Shown here one piece after another: positions 16,235 to 24,371 of a DNA stretch of 48,064 nt (the first letter of the stretch is position 1; every line of letters starts with the position of its first letter). The notes under the pieces are model-generated. The model saw only the letters and a list, made by a program, of their open reading frames with translations, was not told where the DNA came from and did not search any database. Origin of the DNA: Gemmatimonadota bacterium (lineage in GTDB: Bacteria; Gemmatimonadota; Gemmatimonadetes; Gemmatimonadales; Gemmatimonadaceae); assembly GCA_021324635.1 (NCBI GenBank), contig JAJPIS010000120.1, positions 1 through 48,064 on the forward strand, written 5' to 3'. A program made the translations under genes and the position numbers.

Positions 16235-17721
16235 CCCACGACGGCGCCGGTCGGTTTGTCGTTGATGTAGAAGTTGCCGGCGGCGTTGCGTAGCGCCTCG
16301 GCGGCCTGCCCGACCGCGGCCCGGTCGCGCGCGAACACCGCGCCCGTCAGCGCATAGGGGGACGTGCGGTCCACCAGGGCGAGGGTCTCCGCCCACCGTG
16401 CGTCGGGGTACGGGTGCACCGAGACGACCGGTCCGAAGATCTCCTCGCACATGATCCGCGCCCCGGGATCGCTGCTCTCGACGAGGGTCGGCTCGACGAA
16501 GTAGCCGACCTCGTCCCGCGCCCCGCCGCCCTGCACGATCGTCCCGGCCCGGCGTGCTTCGGCGATGTACCCGGTGATCTTCGCGTACGCCCGGGCGTCG
16601 ATCACGGCCCCCATGAAGGTCCGGAAGTCGGCGACGTCGCCGACCCGGATCTCCCGCATCATCGCGACCGCGCGGTCGCGGACGTCGGGCCAGAGCGACG
16701 TCGGCACGTACACGCGGCTGGCGGCGGAGCACTTCTGGCCCTGATACTCGAAGGCGCCGCGCACGATCGCGACCGCCAGCGCCTGCGGGTCGGCCGACGC
16801 GTGGGCCACGATGAAGTCCTTGCCCCCCGTCTCCCCGACGACCCGGGGGTACGAGCGGTAGCGCGACATCGTCGACCCGATCGTCTGCCACATCGCGTTG
16901 AACACGGCGGTACTGCCCGTGAAGTGGACACCGGCGAGGTCGTGGTGACCGAGCGCCACCTGGGAGATCGCGGCCGCATCGCCGGGGACGAAGTTGATCA
17001 CGCCCGGGGGCAGTCCGGCGGCTTCCAGGAGCCGCATGAGGTAGTAGGCCGAGAGCATGGCGCTCGACGCCGGCTTCCACACAACCGTGTTGCCCATCAA
17101 CATTGGCGCCGTCGGGAGGTTCCCGGCGATCGACGTGAAGTTGAACGGGGTGACCGCGTACACGAATCCCTCGAGCGCGCGGTAGTCGAGCTGGTTCCAG
17201 GCGCCGGCGCCCGGAGGGCTGAGCGGCTGGTCCTCGTAGAGCTGCTGCGCGAACGCCGGATTGAAGCGCCAGAAGTCGATCAGCTCGGCGGCCGCATCGA
17301 TCTCGGCCTGAAACGCCGTCTTCGACTGACCGAGCATCGTCGCGGCGTTGAGCGTGTCGCGGTGCGTGGTCGCCAACAGATCCGCCGCGCGCAGCAATAC
17401 GGCCGCCCGCTCGGCCCACGGCCACCGGCTCCACTCCCGATGAGCCTCGGCGGCGGCGTCGATGGCCCGCGCCGTCAGCTCCGGCGTCGCCTGGTGCCAG
17501 TCGGCCAGGACGTGGCGGTGGTCGTGCGGCATCACCGCCTGACGGACATCGCCGGTGCGGATCTCGCGCCCGCCGATGATGATCGGGATGTCCACCCGCT
17601 CGGCAGCCATCGCCGCGAGCCGGGCCTTGAGGGAGCGGCGCTCGGGCGAGCCGGGGGCGTACGATCGAACGGGCTCGTTCACGGGCGCGGGGACGCGCGG
17701 GACGCCGGCGAAGGTTGTCAT
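15994..17721 (-). CDS. pruA: L-glutamate gamma-semialdehyde dehydrogenase (1-pyrroline-5-carboxylate dehydrogenase)
   Basis: A 575-residue aldehyde dehydrogenase that oxidises glutamate semialdehyde to glutamate with NAD, the second step of proline breakdown. Glu297 (VVGETGGKDF) and the catalytic Cys331 (GQKCSAASR) are present, as are the NAD-binding FTGS and EEIFGPVVSV segments, NDKPTGAVVGQQPFGGGRASGTNDK near the end, and the P5CDH-specific N-terminal region. The last 35 residues after PSMDE are a low-complexity extension antisense to the signal peptidase tail. No proline dehydrogenase gene lies nearby. TAGCTT sits 6 nt before the ATG, so it is probably leaderless. Confidence 0.95.
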   Translation of the reverse strand: MTTFAGVPRVPAPVNEPVRSYAPGSPERRSLKARLAAMAAERVDIPIIIGGREIRTGDVRQAVMPHDHRHVLADWHQATPELTARAIDAAAEAHREWSRWPWAERAAVLLRAADLLATTHRDTLNAATMLGQSKTAFQAEIDAAAELIDFWRFNPAFAQQLYEDQPLSPPGAGAWNQLDYRALEGFVYAVTPFNFTSIAGNLPTAPMLMGNTVVWKPASSAMLSAYYLMRLLEAAGLPPGVINFVPGDAAAISQVALGHHDLAGVHFTGSTAVFNAMWQTIGSTMSRYRSYPRVVGETGGKDFIVAHASADPQALAVAIVRGAFEYQGQKCSAASRVYVPTSLWPDVRDRAVAMMREIRVGDVADFRTFMGAVIDARAYAKITGYIAEARRAGTIVQGGGARDEVGYFVEPTLVESSDPGARIMCEEIFGPVVSVHPYPDARWAETLALVDRTSPYALTGAVFARDRAAVGQAAEALRNAAGNFYINDKPTGAVVGQQPFGGGRASGTNDKAGSKLNLVRWISARAVKETFAPPRDFRYPSMDEAPDERAAGAVGAASSAGEEPRRTAREPVGAR

Positions 17722-17727
17722 ACGGGA

Positions 17728-17733
17728 AAGCTA
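17728..17733 (-). promoter_or_regulatory. -10-like TAGCTT placed for a leaderless pruA start
   Basis: On the minus strand TAGCTT is followed by 6 nt and then the pruA ATG (A at 17721), so the transcript would begin at the start codon. There is no clear -35 box and no ribosome binding site in the gap. Confidence 0.45.
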
Positions 17734-17801
17734 TGGGGGCCAGCGGAGCCGCCACACCCCCCGGGGCCCGATGCGCGGCGGGACGCGGCGGTACACGGCG
17801 G

Positions 17802-17807
17802 TACACT
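17802..17807 (+). promoter_or_regulatory. -10-like TACACT before the BNR lipoprotein gene
   Basis: TACACT is followed by 5 nt and the ATG at 17813. It is part of a direct repeat (CGGCGGTACA at 17786-17795 and 17796-17805) in the 91-bp gap between divergent pruA and this gene. Confidence 0.35.
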
Positions 17808-17812
17808 TCGGC

Positions 17813-18745
17813 ATGCGCGTACGAGTGGCGTCGGGCGCCGCCCTGCTCCTGGCGGCCGGCGTGGTGGGCTGTGCGCCGGAAGCGGTCCGGTGGACCGGTG
17901 ATGCCGTCCCGCTGCCGGGATCGCTGGGAGCGGGACGCACCCTCGTCCTGCTCGGGGCGCCCACGCGGCCGACGCCGGCTGTCGCGGCCGTCATCGCGCC
18001 CACACGGGGGCTGCCGGCACTCGGTCCCGGAGCCTGCCTGGGCTCCGTGCGCTGGGCCAGGGCGGGAGCCACCGACGTCGCCGTCGCGTGGTGGGTGGCC
18101 CGCGCCGACAGCAGCGTCGCGCTCCGCGTCGCGCGCACACGCGATGATGGCGCCCACTGGGAGGACCTGCCGCCGGCGGATACGCGTGACCGGGGCGTGC
18201 GAGGGTGCGCCCGGCCGGCCCCGTCGCTCGCCTACGACCCCGCCCACGGCGCCACGCACCTGGCGTACTACCTCGAGCCGGCGGATGGGGCCGGCGTGTT
18301 CTACGTGCACGCGCAGGATCCGTCTCCGACCGCCGCGCCGGTGTTTCACGCACCGGTGACGATCGTCTACGGCGGAACTCCGGTCGAGGCGAGCGTGGCG
18401 GCCGCGGGCGACCTGGTGGCGGTGGCGTACGTGGACCCGAACGGAGCCGTCTCGAACGTGGACCTGGCGCTCTCACGCACCGCAGGGCACATCTTCGAGC
18501 CACGCGTCGACGTGTCCGGCCGCGACGTTGCGGCCCGCAGTCCGGCCGTTGCGCTGGCCGATGGCACCGTGGCCGTGGCCTGGACGGAGCACGGCGTCCA
18601 GCCGGAGAGCGGCGCCGCCGAGGTGAGCGCCGGCGCGGACGGTGGCGCGCGGCGCGTCGGGCGGGGCGACGCGCGCACGATGGTGCAGATCGGCACCGTG
18701 GCGGGCACCGGGTCAGCACCGGGTGAGCGGGGAGGCGACGGATGA
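17813..18745 (+). CDS. BNR/Asp-box-type lipoprotein of unknown function
   Basis: A 310-residue protein with a lipoprotein signal (MRVRVASGAALLLAAGVVGC, lipobox Cys20). The mature part shows an Asp-box, TRDDGAHWEDL, and several WVARAD / LSRTAGHIF segments that look like degenerate repeats of a six-bladed BNR/sialidase-type propeller. Such folds bind or cleave glycans, but no sialidase catalytic set is seen, so an enzymatic role is not claimed. It should be membrane anchored and periplasmic. Its stop overlaps the following ATG (ATGA), so the lipoprotein is co-translated with a receiver-domain protein, an unusual pairing. Confidence 0.8.
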   Translation: MRVRVASGAALLLAAGVVGCAPEAVRWTGDAVPLPGSLGAGRTLVLLGAPTRPTPAVAAVIAPTRGLPALGPGACLGSVRWARAGATDVAVAWWVARADSSVALRVARTRDDGAHWEDLPPADTRDRGVRGCARPAPSLAYDPAHGATHLAYYLEPADGAGVFYVHAQDPSPTAAPVFHAPVTIVYGGTPVEASVAAAGDLVAVAYVDPNGAVSNVDLALSRTAGHIFEPRVDVSGRDVAARSPAVALADGTVAVAWTEHGVQPESGAAEVSAGADGGARRVGRGDARTMVQIGTVAGTGSAPGERGGDG

Positions 18746-19428
18746 AAGCCTTGGTGGCCGACGATGACGAAGGCATGCGACTGCTCGTCGAAGCCGTGCT
18801 CCGGGAGGCCGGGCACGAGGTCGTGACGGCCAGCGACGGCGCCGAGGCGTGGACGCGCTTCGAGCAGGACCCCGTGCCGCTCGTCGTGCTGGACTGGCAG
18901 ATGCCGGGCCTCAGTGGGATCGAGGTCTGTGAGCGCGTGCGGGGCGGGCCCGCGGCCCGTGACACCTTCGTGCTGATCATCACCGCCCGGGGTGCGAGTG
19001 CCGATCTGCTGCGGGTGCTGGACGCGGGCGCCGACGATTACCTGTCGAAGCCGCTCAGTCCGGAGGCGTTGAAGGCGCGGATCATCATCGCCGAGCGGCG
19101 GCTCACGGCCGATCGCGCGCGGCGGGACGCCGAAGAGGCGCTCGCCCGGGCGCAGTGGCTCGCCGGGATCGGGGAGACCGCGCTCGCGCTCCAGCACGAG
19201 ATCAACAATCCGCTGACGGCGCTCCTGGGGAACGCGGCACTGATCACCGGCGGGCTCGCCGCCCCCGACGAGACCGACGCGCTCATTCGGGTCATCGCCG
19301 AGCAGGCGACGCGCATCGCCGCCGTCGTGAAGCGCCTCGGAGCGCTCCGGGAGCCCCGCTCCGTCCGCTATGTCGGCGCATCGCGCATGCTCGATCTGAG
19401 TGGTGAGGGGGACAAAGACCACCACTGA
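18742..19428 (+). CDS. receiver domain fused to HisKA dimerisation domain, no ATPase domain
   Basis: A 228-residue protein. Residues 1-118 are a receiver domain with DDD (7-9), phosphoacceptor Asp51 (VLDWQMPGLSG), Thr in IITARG and Lys in YLSKPLS. After a helical linker (118-140) comes a HisKA segment with an H box, His152 in ALQHEINNPLTALLGNA, the NtrB-like HEINNPL form. The frame ends about 70 residues after the histidine without N, G1 or G2 boxes, so the protein cannot autophosphorylate alone. It may be a phosphotransfer partner acting between another kinase and Asp51, or a truncated hybrid kinase. No ATPase-domain remnant is visible downstream. Confidence 0.85.
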   Translation: MKALVADDDEGMRLLVEAVLREAGHEVVTASDGAEAWTRFEQDPVPLVVLDWQMPGLSGIEVCERVRGGPAARDTFVLIITARGASADLLRVLDAGADDYLSKPLSPEALKARIIIAERRLTADRARRDAEEALARAQWLAGIGETALALQHEINNPLTALLGNAALITGGLAAPDETDALIRVIAEQATRIAAVVKRLGALREPRSVRYVGASRMLDLSGEGDKDHH

Positions 19429-19592
19429 CGGGCTCCTCCCTCTGGGATTCCCCCTGGGATTCCCTTGCGCCGCGCACGGTGAGATGTACTTTGCACCGCG
19501 TCTGCGCCGCATCCGCGGATGCGAGAATCGGAGCGCGCAGCTCGGGCTACCACCAGGTCTGCTGTAGTCTCACTTCCGAGGAGCGACACCCG

Positions 19593-19949
19593 ATGGCCAC
19601 AAAAAAGAAGAAGGCCGCCAAGAAGGCGACGAGACGTCCGGCAGCACGGAAGTCGGCAGCTCGGCGCCCCGCGAAGAAGGCCGCATCCAAGCGGAAGCCG
19701 AACGCGGCATTCATGAAGCCGATGCAGCCCGATGCGCAACTGGCCGCCGTCGTCGGATCGCAGCCCATGCCACGGACGGAAGTCACGAAGAAGCTCTGGG
19801 GCTACATCAAGCGGAAGGGGCTCCAGGACCAGAAGGAGCGCCGGATGATCAACGCCGATGACGCGCTCAAGCCCGTGTTCGGCGGCAAGACGAAGGTCTC
19901 GATGTTCGACATGACGAAGCTCGTCAACCGGCACCTGAAAGACGCCTAA
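19593..19949 (+). CDS. SWIB/MDM2-domain protein with histone H1-like lysine-rich tail
   Basis: A 118-residue protein. Residues 1-36 are almost entirely Lys, Ala and Arg with AAKKA / RRPAKKA repeats like the tail of histone H1 or Hc1; residues 37-118 form a SWIB domain (AVVGSQPMPRTEVTKKLWGYIKRKGLQD, then INADDALKPVFG and FDMTKLVNRHL). SWIB domains are best known from eukaryotic chromatin remodellers and from Chlamydia. The tail should bind DNA without specificity, so a nucleoid-associated role is likely (inference). The ATG at 19593 has GAGGAG about 9 nt upstream; TAGTCT at 19565-19570 is a possible -10 box. Confidence 0.92.
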   Translation: MATKKKKAAKKATRRPAARKSAARRPAKKAASKRKPNAAFMKPMQPDAQLAAVVGSQPMPRTEVTKKLWGYIKRKGLQDQKERRMINADDALKPVFGGKTKVSMFDMTKLVNRHLKDA

Positions 19950-19964
19950 CGCGCTCGCGCCTGC

Positions 19965-19987
19965 GGGCGCCGGCGTCGCCGGCGCCC
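19965..19987 (+). terminator. GC hairpin after the SWIB gene
   Basis: Perfect 10-bp arms GGGCGCCGGC and GCCGGCGCCC flank the loop GTC, starting 16 nt after the stop codon. No T tract follows. It probably separates the SWIB transcript from lepB. Confidence 0.55.
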
Positions 19988-20018
19988 GGTGCCTGCTCCA
20001 CGACGCCCTGGGACGACA

Positions 20019-20840
20019 ATGGCATTGATGGCCGGCTCCCCGCCTGGTGGGCGTGGGCGGGGCTCCGGCCCGGCAGCGGTCGGCGCGCCCGGCCGCGCGA
20101 CGCGCGGCGCCGGGTCGACGGGGCGCACACCACGCCGCCCGGTCTGGGAGAATCTCAAGTCGATCGTCGGCGCGGTCCTGATCTTCCTGTTCGTCCGCGC
20201 GTTCCTGGTCGAGGCGTACCGCATCCCATCGAGCAGCATGGTTCCGACGCTCCTCGTCGGTGACTGGCTGTTCGTCAACAAGCTCGTGTACGGGCCGCAC
20301 ATCCCGCTCACGAAGCTGCATCTGCCGGGGTACGCCGACCCCGCACGCGGTGACGTGGTCGTCTTCATCTCCCCGCCGCAGGTCGACCAGCCGGATGACC
20401 CCACGCCGACGCTGGTCAAGCGCCTCTGGGGGATGCCGGGCGACACGGTCTACATGCGCCACGGCCTGCTCTACATCGACGGCAGGCCGTATCCGCAGGG
20501 CCCGGCGTTCGCGGAGAACGAGAAGCAGCCCGACGAGCCGAATCCGCTCTTCGATTGGCAGCGCCCGTACGGGCTGCTCACCTCACGCTTCGGCCCTGCC
20601 CCGGCGCAGCCGACGCACGACGAGTGGGGGCCGCTCGTGGTGCCACCCGCCCACTATCTCATGCTGGGCGACAACCGGTACAACTCGAAGGACAGCCGAT
20701 ACTGGGGGTTCGTGCCCCGCGAGAATCTCCGCGGCCGGCCCCTGTTCGTGTATTACTCGTACGATCCCGACGCCGGGCTCCCCTTCTTCCGCGCCTTCAC
20801 CGAAATCCGCTGGCGTCGCCTCGGGCACTGGATCCGGTAG
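20019..20840 (+). CDS. lepB: signal peptidase I
   Basis: A 273-residue canonical type I signal peptidase that removes signal peptides from exported proteins on the outer face of the inner membrane. After a Gly/Arg-rich cytoplasmic tail, one membrane span (SIVGAVLIFLFVRAFLVEAY) is followed by box B, IPSSSMVPTLLVGD, with nucleophile Ser73, box D with Lys134 in LVKRLWGMPGD, and box E, MLGDNRYNSKDSRYWG. All catalytic elements are present, in contrast to the paralogue at 15035. A GTG at 19989 is an alternative start but lies close to the hairpin of the previous gene. Confidence 0.94.
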   Translation: MALMAGSPPGGRGRGSGPAAVGAPGRATRGAGSTGRTPRRPVWENLKSIVGAVLIFLFVRAFLVEAYRIPSSSMVPTLLVGDWLFVNKLVYGPHIPLTKLHLPGYADPARGDVVVFISPPQVDQPDDPTPTLVKRLWGMPGDTVYMRHGLLYIDGRPYPQGPAFAENEKQPDEPNPLFDWQRPYGLLTSRFGPAPAQPTHDEWGPLVVPPAHYLMLGDNRYNSKDSRYWGFVPRENLRGRPLFVYYSYDPDAGLPFFRAFTEIRWRRLGHWIR

Positions 20841-20922
20841 GGTCCCGGATTTGCACGGGTCGGGGCCGGCACGCCGCCCTCGCGTCGTGTCCCTTCCCGC
20901 CCTCAGCCGAGGTGCCGACGCC

Positions 20923-21561
20923 ATGGCCGTTCGCCTCCAAGAGATCCACCCCGCGGTCGTTCACTTCCCGATCGTGCTTCTCCCGATCGCGGTCGGCGCT
21001 GATCTCGTCGGCCGCCTGGCGGACCACGAGGGCCTTCGCGAGGCCGGGCGACAGCTCATGCCTGCGGTCGCCGCCTCGGCGGCCGTATCGGCCGTGAGCG
21101 GACTCATCGCTCAGGAGGAGGTGGAGGCCGGCGGTCGGGCCAAGGACATCCTGGTCACGCATCGCACGATCAACCTCGCGGTCGCCGCGACGTCACTCGC
21201 GATGGCGACCTGGCGCTGGCGCCGCCGCCGTCCGACCGCGGGATATCTGGGGCTGGGGCTGGCGGCGATCGGGCTCGTAGGGTACACGGCCTATCTCGGC
21301 TCGAAGATGGTCTACGAGTACGGCGTCGGCGTCGATGCGGCGGGTGGGATCCGGCCGGGTGGCGGGGCACCACTCTCCCGCGGCCACGCGGCCGCCGCTC
21401 TCCGCACGGCTGCCGGCGACATGGCCCGTGGTCTCCCGCACGCCGTCTCGGACGCGGCCCGCGGACAGATCCTGCCCGCCTGGCACGGCGCGGGCGATCG
21501 GCCGGGCCGCGGGAGCGCCGAGGGGCCGGCGCCGAGGGTCGAGCGGAGCGAGCGACGCTGA
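20923..21561 (+). CDS. DUF2231-family membrane protein
   Basis: A 212-residue protein opening with the family signature IHPAVVHFPIVLLPIAVGADLVG (the H-P-x(3)-H-F-P motif at residues 8-14), followed by three further hydrophobic spans (AVAASAAVSAVSGLI, INLAVAATSLAMATW, YLGLGLAAIGLVGYTAYLG). DUF2231 proteins resemble heme- or electron-handling membrane proteins, but the function is not established. The last 60 residues are Gly/Ala/Arg rich and end inside a tandem repeat, so this C-terminus has probably been extended. The ATG at 20923 follows GAGGTG. Confidence 0.85.
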   Translation: MAVRLQEIHPAVVHFPIVLLPIAVGADLVGRLADHEGLREAGRQLMPAVAASAAVSAVSGLIAQEEVEAGGRAKDILVTHRTINLAVAATSLAMATWRWRRRRPTAGYLGLGLAAIGLVGYTAYLGSKMVYEYGVGVDAAGGIRPGGGAPLSRGHAAAALRTAAGDMARGLPHAVSDAARGQILPAWHGAGDRPGRGSAEGPAPRVERSERR

Positions 21562-21601
21562 GCGAGCGGCGCTGAGCGAGCGACGCTGAGCGTGCGGGCG
21601 G
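21546..21601. repeat. 14-bp tandem repeats at the DUF2231 stop codon
   Basis: The unit GAGCGAGCGACGCT occurs at 21546-21559, 21560-21573 (one change) and 21574-21587, with a degenerate fourth copy to 21601. The gene's TGA stop spans the junction of the first two units. Confidence 0.85.
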
Positions 21602-21667
21602 CATGCGTGCCCCCCGCGCGAATTCCGTCTTCCTGCGGTCGCCGGCGTCCTGTACCTTTGGCCGCAC

Positions 21668-22204
21668 ATGGTCGCCTACTTCCCGCGACATACGATCGCC
21701 TGGAAGGTCGAGGAGCCGGCGGCGTTCCGAGCGATCACGCTCTCCGTCGTCGAGAGCGGCCTCCTCGCCGGCGTCCTGCTCCGCCTCGTTCGGGCCCTCG
21801 CCCTCGCCTATATCCCCGAGTCGCGGTGGGTGCTCGCCGGCGGCGCGATCGCCGTGCTCGCGCTGGCGCTCTGCGCGGCTGCGGCCGCCCACCTGGCGAA
21901 CTATCCGATCCGGCATTGGGTGTGGCGCGCGCCCGCGTTCGCGGTGATGGCGGTCGTAGGCAAGATGGCGACCAGCCTGATCCTGATCGCCGCCCACCGG
22001 GAGCGCCTGGGGTCGGCCCGCGCCGACTGGGACGACTGGCCATCGATGGCAGCCCGCGCCTTGCTCTGGGACCTCGTCCTCATCTGCGTCTTCGCGCTGC
22101 TCCTCGCTGCCGTCGTGCAGATCGTCCGCTCGGCCCTTCTTCGTCACGAGCACCGGGCGTCCACCGTCGTCGCCGTGCACGAGGGTCGCACCGAGCCGTC
22201 GTGA
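21668..22204 (+). CDS. membrane protein of unknown function upstream of thrB
   Basis: A 178-residue protein with four hydrophobic spans (residues about 25-45, 55-80, 88-110 and 130-158). The spans are rich in Ala, Leu and Val. I recognise no family. Its stop codon overlaps the GTG start of thrB (GTGA), so it is the first gene of a tight three-gene unit with homoserine kinase and threonine synthase. A link to threonine or homoserine movement is possible from context only. TGTACCTT at 21651-21658 is a possible extended -10 box. Confidence 0.75.
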   Translation: MVAYFPRHTIAWKVEEPAAFRAITLSVVESGLLAGVLLRLVRALALAYIPESRWVLAGGAIAVLALALCAAAAAHLANYPIRHWVWRAPAFAVMAVVGKMATSLILIAAHRERLGSARADWDDWPSMAARALLWDLVLICVFALLLAAVVQIVRSALLRHEHRASTVVAVHEGRTEPS

Positions 22205-23142
22205 CCGCCCGCGGACTCCACCGGGCCCGCGTGCGCGTCCCGGGCAGCTCGTCCAACCTCGGCGCCGGCTTCGACTGCCTGGGCGTCGCGCTCGCGCGAT
22301 ACCTCACGGCCGAGTTCACGCCGGCCGGCCCGCAGGAGCCGGTCGCGCTCCGGATCGAGCGGCGCGGCACGCTGCACGCGCTCGACGACCGCGCCGATGA
22401 TCGCGATCTCCTCGTGCGCGCGTTCCGCGCGTCACTGGACATCCTCGGCGCGCCGTCGCCCTCGGGCGCGCTCACGGTCGACTCGGAGATCCCGGTCGGA
22501 CGCGGTCTCGGGTCGTCCGCGGCGGCGGTCATCGCCGGCATCGCACTCGCCGCCGGAGCCGCCGGCGTGTCGACGGAGGTCGGCGCCGCCCTGCGTACTG
22601 CGCAACAGTTCGAGGGGCATCTCGACAACGCCGCGCCGTCGCTCCTCGGTGGCCTCGTCGCCGTCGCCCACGGCGACGACGGCGCGCCGCACGCGTTCTC
22701 GCTGCCGCTCGACCCACAGGTGGGCTTCGCCTTCGCCGCGCCCGGCGCGGAGCTCGCGACCGAGCGCGCCCGCGCCGTTCTGCCACGCACCGTGCCCTTC
22801 GGTGACGCGATCCACAACCTCGGCGCCGTCGCGGCGCTCACCCGCGCGCTCGCCGTGGGCGACCGCGAGCTCCTCCGGCTCGGGTTCTCCGACCGGCTGC
22901 ACGTGCGCCACCGTGTCGCCCTCATCCCCGGTGCGCAGGAGGCGCTGGCCGCCGCGCTCGCGGCCGGTGCCTGGGGCGCGACCGTGTCCGGCGCCGGCTC
23001 GGGACTGCTGGCCGTCAGCGACCCCGATCGCGCGTTCGACGTGGCGGACGCGATGGCGACCGCGTTCCGCCGCGCCGCCGGTCCGCACGGGATCGTCTTC
23101 TTCGCCGCGCAGCCGGACCTGGAGGGAACGCGCCATGTCTGA
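22201..23142 (+). CDS. thrB: homoserine kinase
   Basis: A 313-residue GHMP kinase that phosphorylates homoserine with ATP in threonine synthesis. It has the N-terminal VRVPGSSSNLGAGFDCLGVAL segment of homoserine kinases, the ATP-binding glycine loop PVGRGLGSSAAAV (GHMP motif 2), EGHLDNAAPSLLGG, and the C-terminal TVSGAGSGLLAV motif 3. The length is typical. The GTG start overlaps the previous stop, and the end overlaps the threonine synthase start by 8 nt, so the enzymes of two consecutive steps are co-translated. Confidence 0.95.
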   Translation: MTARGLHRARVRVPGSSSNLGAGFDCLGVALARYLTAEFTPAGPQEPVALRIERRGTLHALDDRADDRDLLVRAFRASLDILGAPSPSGALTVDSEIPVGRGLGSSAAAVIAGIALAAGAAGVSTEVGAALRTAQQFEGHLDNAAPSLLGGLVAVAHGDDGAPHAFSLPLDPQVGFAFAAPGAELATERARAVLPRTVPFGDAIHNLGAVAALTRALAVGDRELLRLGFSDRLHVRHRVALIPGAQEALAAALAAGAWGATVSGAGSGLLAVSDPDRAFDVADAMATAFRRAAGPHGIVFFAAQPDLEGTRHV

Positions 23143-24274
23143 GGCGAGGCCCGCGGTCGTGCCCGAGCGCCCCGCCGGCCCCGCGCCGACAGTCGGAGCG
23201 GCAGCCGACATCGCGGATCGCGCCGAGCGGCGGGGAGTCATCGCGCGATACGCAGCGCTGCTCCCGATCACGCCCGCGACGCCGGCCCTCACCCTGGACG
23301 AGGGCGACACGCCGCTCATCCATGCGCCGCGACTCGCCGACTGGGTCGGCGTGGCCGAGCTATGGGTCAAGTTCGAGGGAACGAACCCCACGGGATCGTT
23401 CAAGGATCGCGGCATGGTCGTGGCGGTCGCCAGGGCGGTCGAGGCGGGCACGCGCACGCTGCTGTGCGCCTCGACCGGCAACACGGCGGCCAGTGCGGCG
23501 GCGTACGCGGCGCGGGCCGGTGTGCAGGCCGTGGTTCTCCTCCCGGGCGGCCGGGTCGCGGGCGCGAAGATCGCGCAGGCGCTCGCCTATGGCGCGCGGG
23601 CGATCGCGGTCGACGGCGGGTTCGACGCCGCCCTCGATGCGGCCCGGGCGCTGGCGGCCGACTACCCGGTGGCGCTCGTCAACTCCGTCAACCCGCACCG
23701 CATCGCCGGTCAGGCGACGGCGGCCTACGAGATCTGCGACGCGTTGGGGGGCGCCCCGGACGTGCTCGCGCTTCCGGTCGGCAACGGCGGCAACATCACG
23801 GCCTACTGGGCGGGCTTTCGCCGATATCGAGCCCTGGGACGGACGACCGCCCTCCCGTCGATCCTCGGCGGTCAGGCCGCCGGCGCAGCGCCGCTCGTGC
23901 TCGGCCATCCGGTGGCGCAGCCGGAGACGATCGCGAGCGCGATCCGGATCGGCCGCCCCGCGAGCTGGGACAGCGCGGTAGAGGCCGCGCGCGAGTCCGG
24001 CGGCGAATTTCGCGCCGTTGCGGACGCGGCCATACTCGACGCCTATCGCGCGATCGCCACGCGGGAGGGGATCTTCTGTGAGCCGTCCTCGGCCGCCGGG
24101 GTGGCCGCGCTCCGGGCGAGCGTCGCCGCCGGGCGGGTCGGGCGGGCGAGCCGAGCCGTCTGCGTCTGTACCGGGCACGGGCTCAAGGACCCCCAGTTCG
24201 CGCCGCAGCTCGGCGCCGACGCTCCCCTCGTCGCACCGTCCGCCCAGGCGCTCGCGGCCGCCCTCGGCCTCTGA
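23135..24274 (+). CDS. thrC: threonine synthase
   Basis: A 379-residue PLP enzyme converting O-phosphohomoserine to threonine. The PLP lysine is Lys90 in NPTGSFKDRGM; the phosphate-binding glycine loop PVGNGGNITAYWAGF, CASTGNTAASAAAYAA and EPSSAAGVAALR segments all match fold-type II threonine synthases. The N-terminal 40 residues are a variable tail. The ATG at 23135 has GGAGGGA upstream within the 3' end of thrB. Confidence 0.95.
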   Translation: MSEARPAVVPERPAGPAPTVGAAADIADRAERRGVIARYAALLPITPATPALTLDEGDTPLIHAPRLADWVGVAELWVKFEGTNPTGSFKDRGMVVAVARAVEAGTRTLLCASTGNTAASAAAYAARAGVQAVVLLPGGRVAGAKIAQALAYGARAIAVDGGFDAALDAARALAADYPVALVNSVNPHRIAGQATAAYEICDALGGAPDVLALPVGNGGNITAYWAGFRRYRALGRTTALPSILGGQAAGAAPLVLGHPVAQPETIASAIRIGRPASWDSAVEAARESGGEFRAVADAAILDAYRAIATREGIFCEPSSAAGVAALRASVAAGRVGRASRAVCVCTGHGLKDPQFAPQLGADAPLVAPSAQALAAALGL

Positions 24275-24324
24275 CGGGCGTACGAGGCGTCCACGGAGCC
24301 AGGGGAACGTCCTTCGCCCCCCAC

Positions 24325-24351
24325 GGGTTATCTTCTCGCACGGCATAACCC
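24325..24351 (+). promoter_or_regulatory. inverted repeat upstream of the bacilliredoxin gene
   Basis: GGGTTAT (24325-24331) and ATAACCC (24345-24351) are 7-bp arms 13 nt apart. TTATCT or TATCTT inside it could serve as a -10 box. It may be an operator or a 5' hairpin; no regulator can be named. Confidence 0.4.
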
Positions 24352-24371
24352 ACACGAGGAAGGACATCAGC

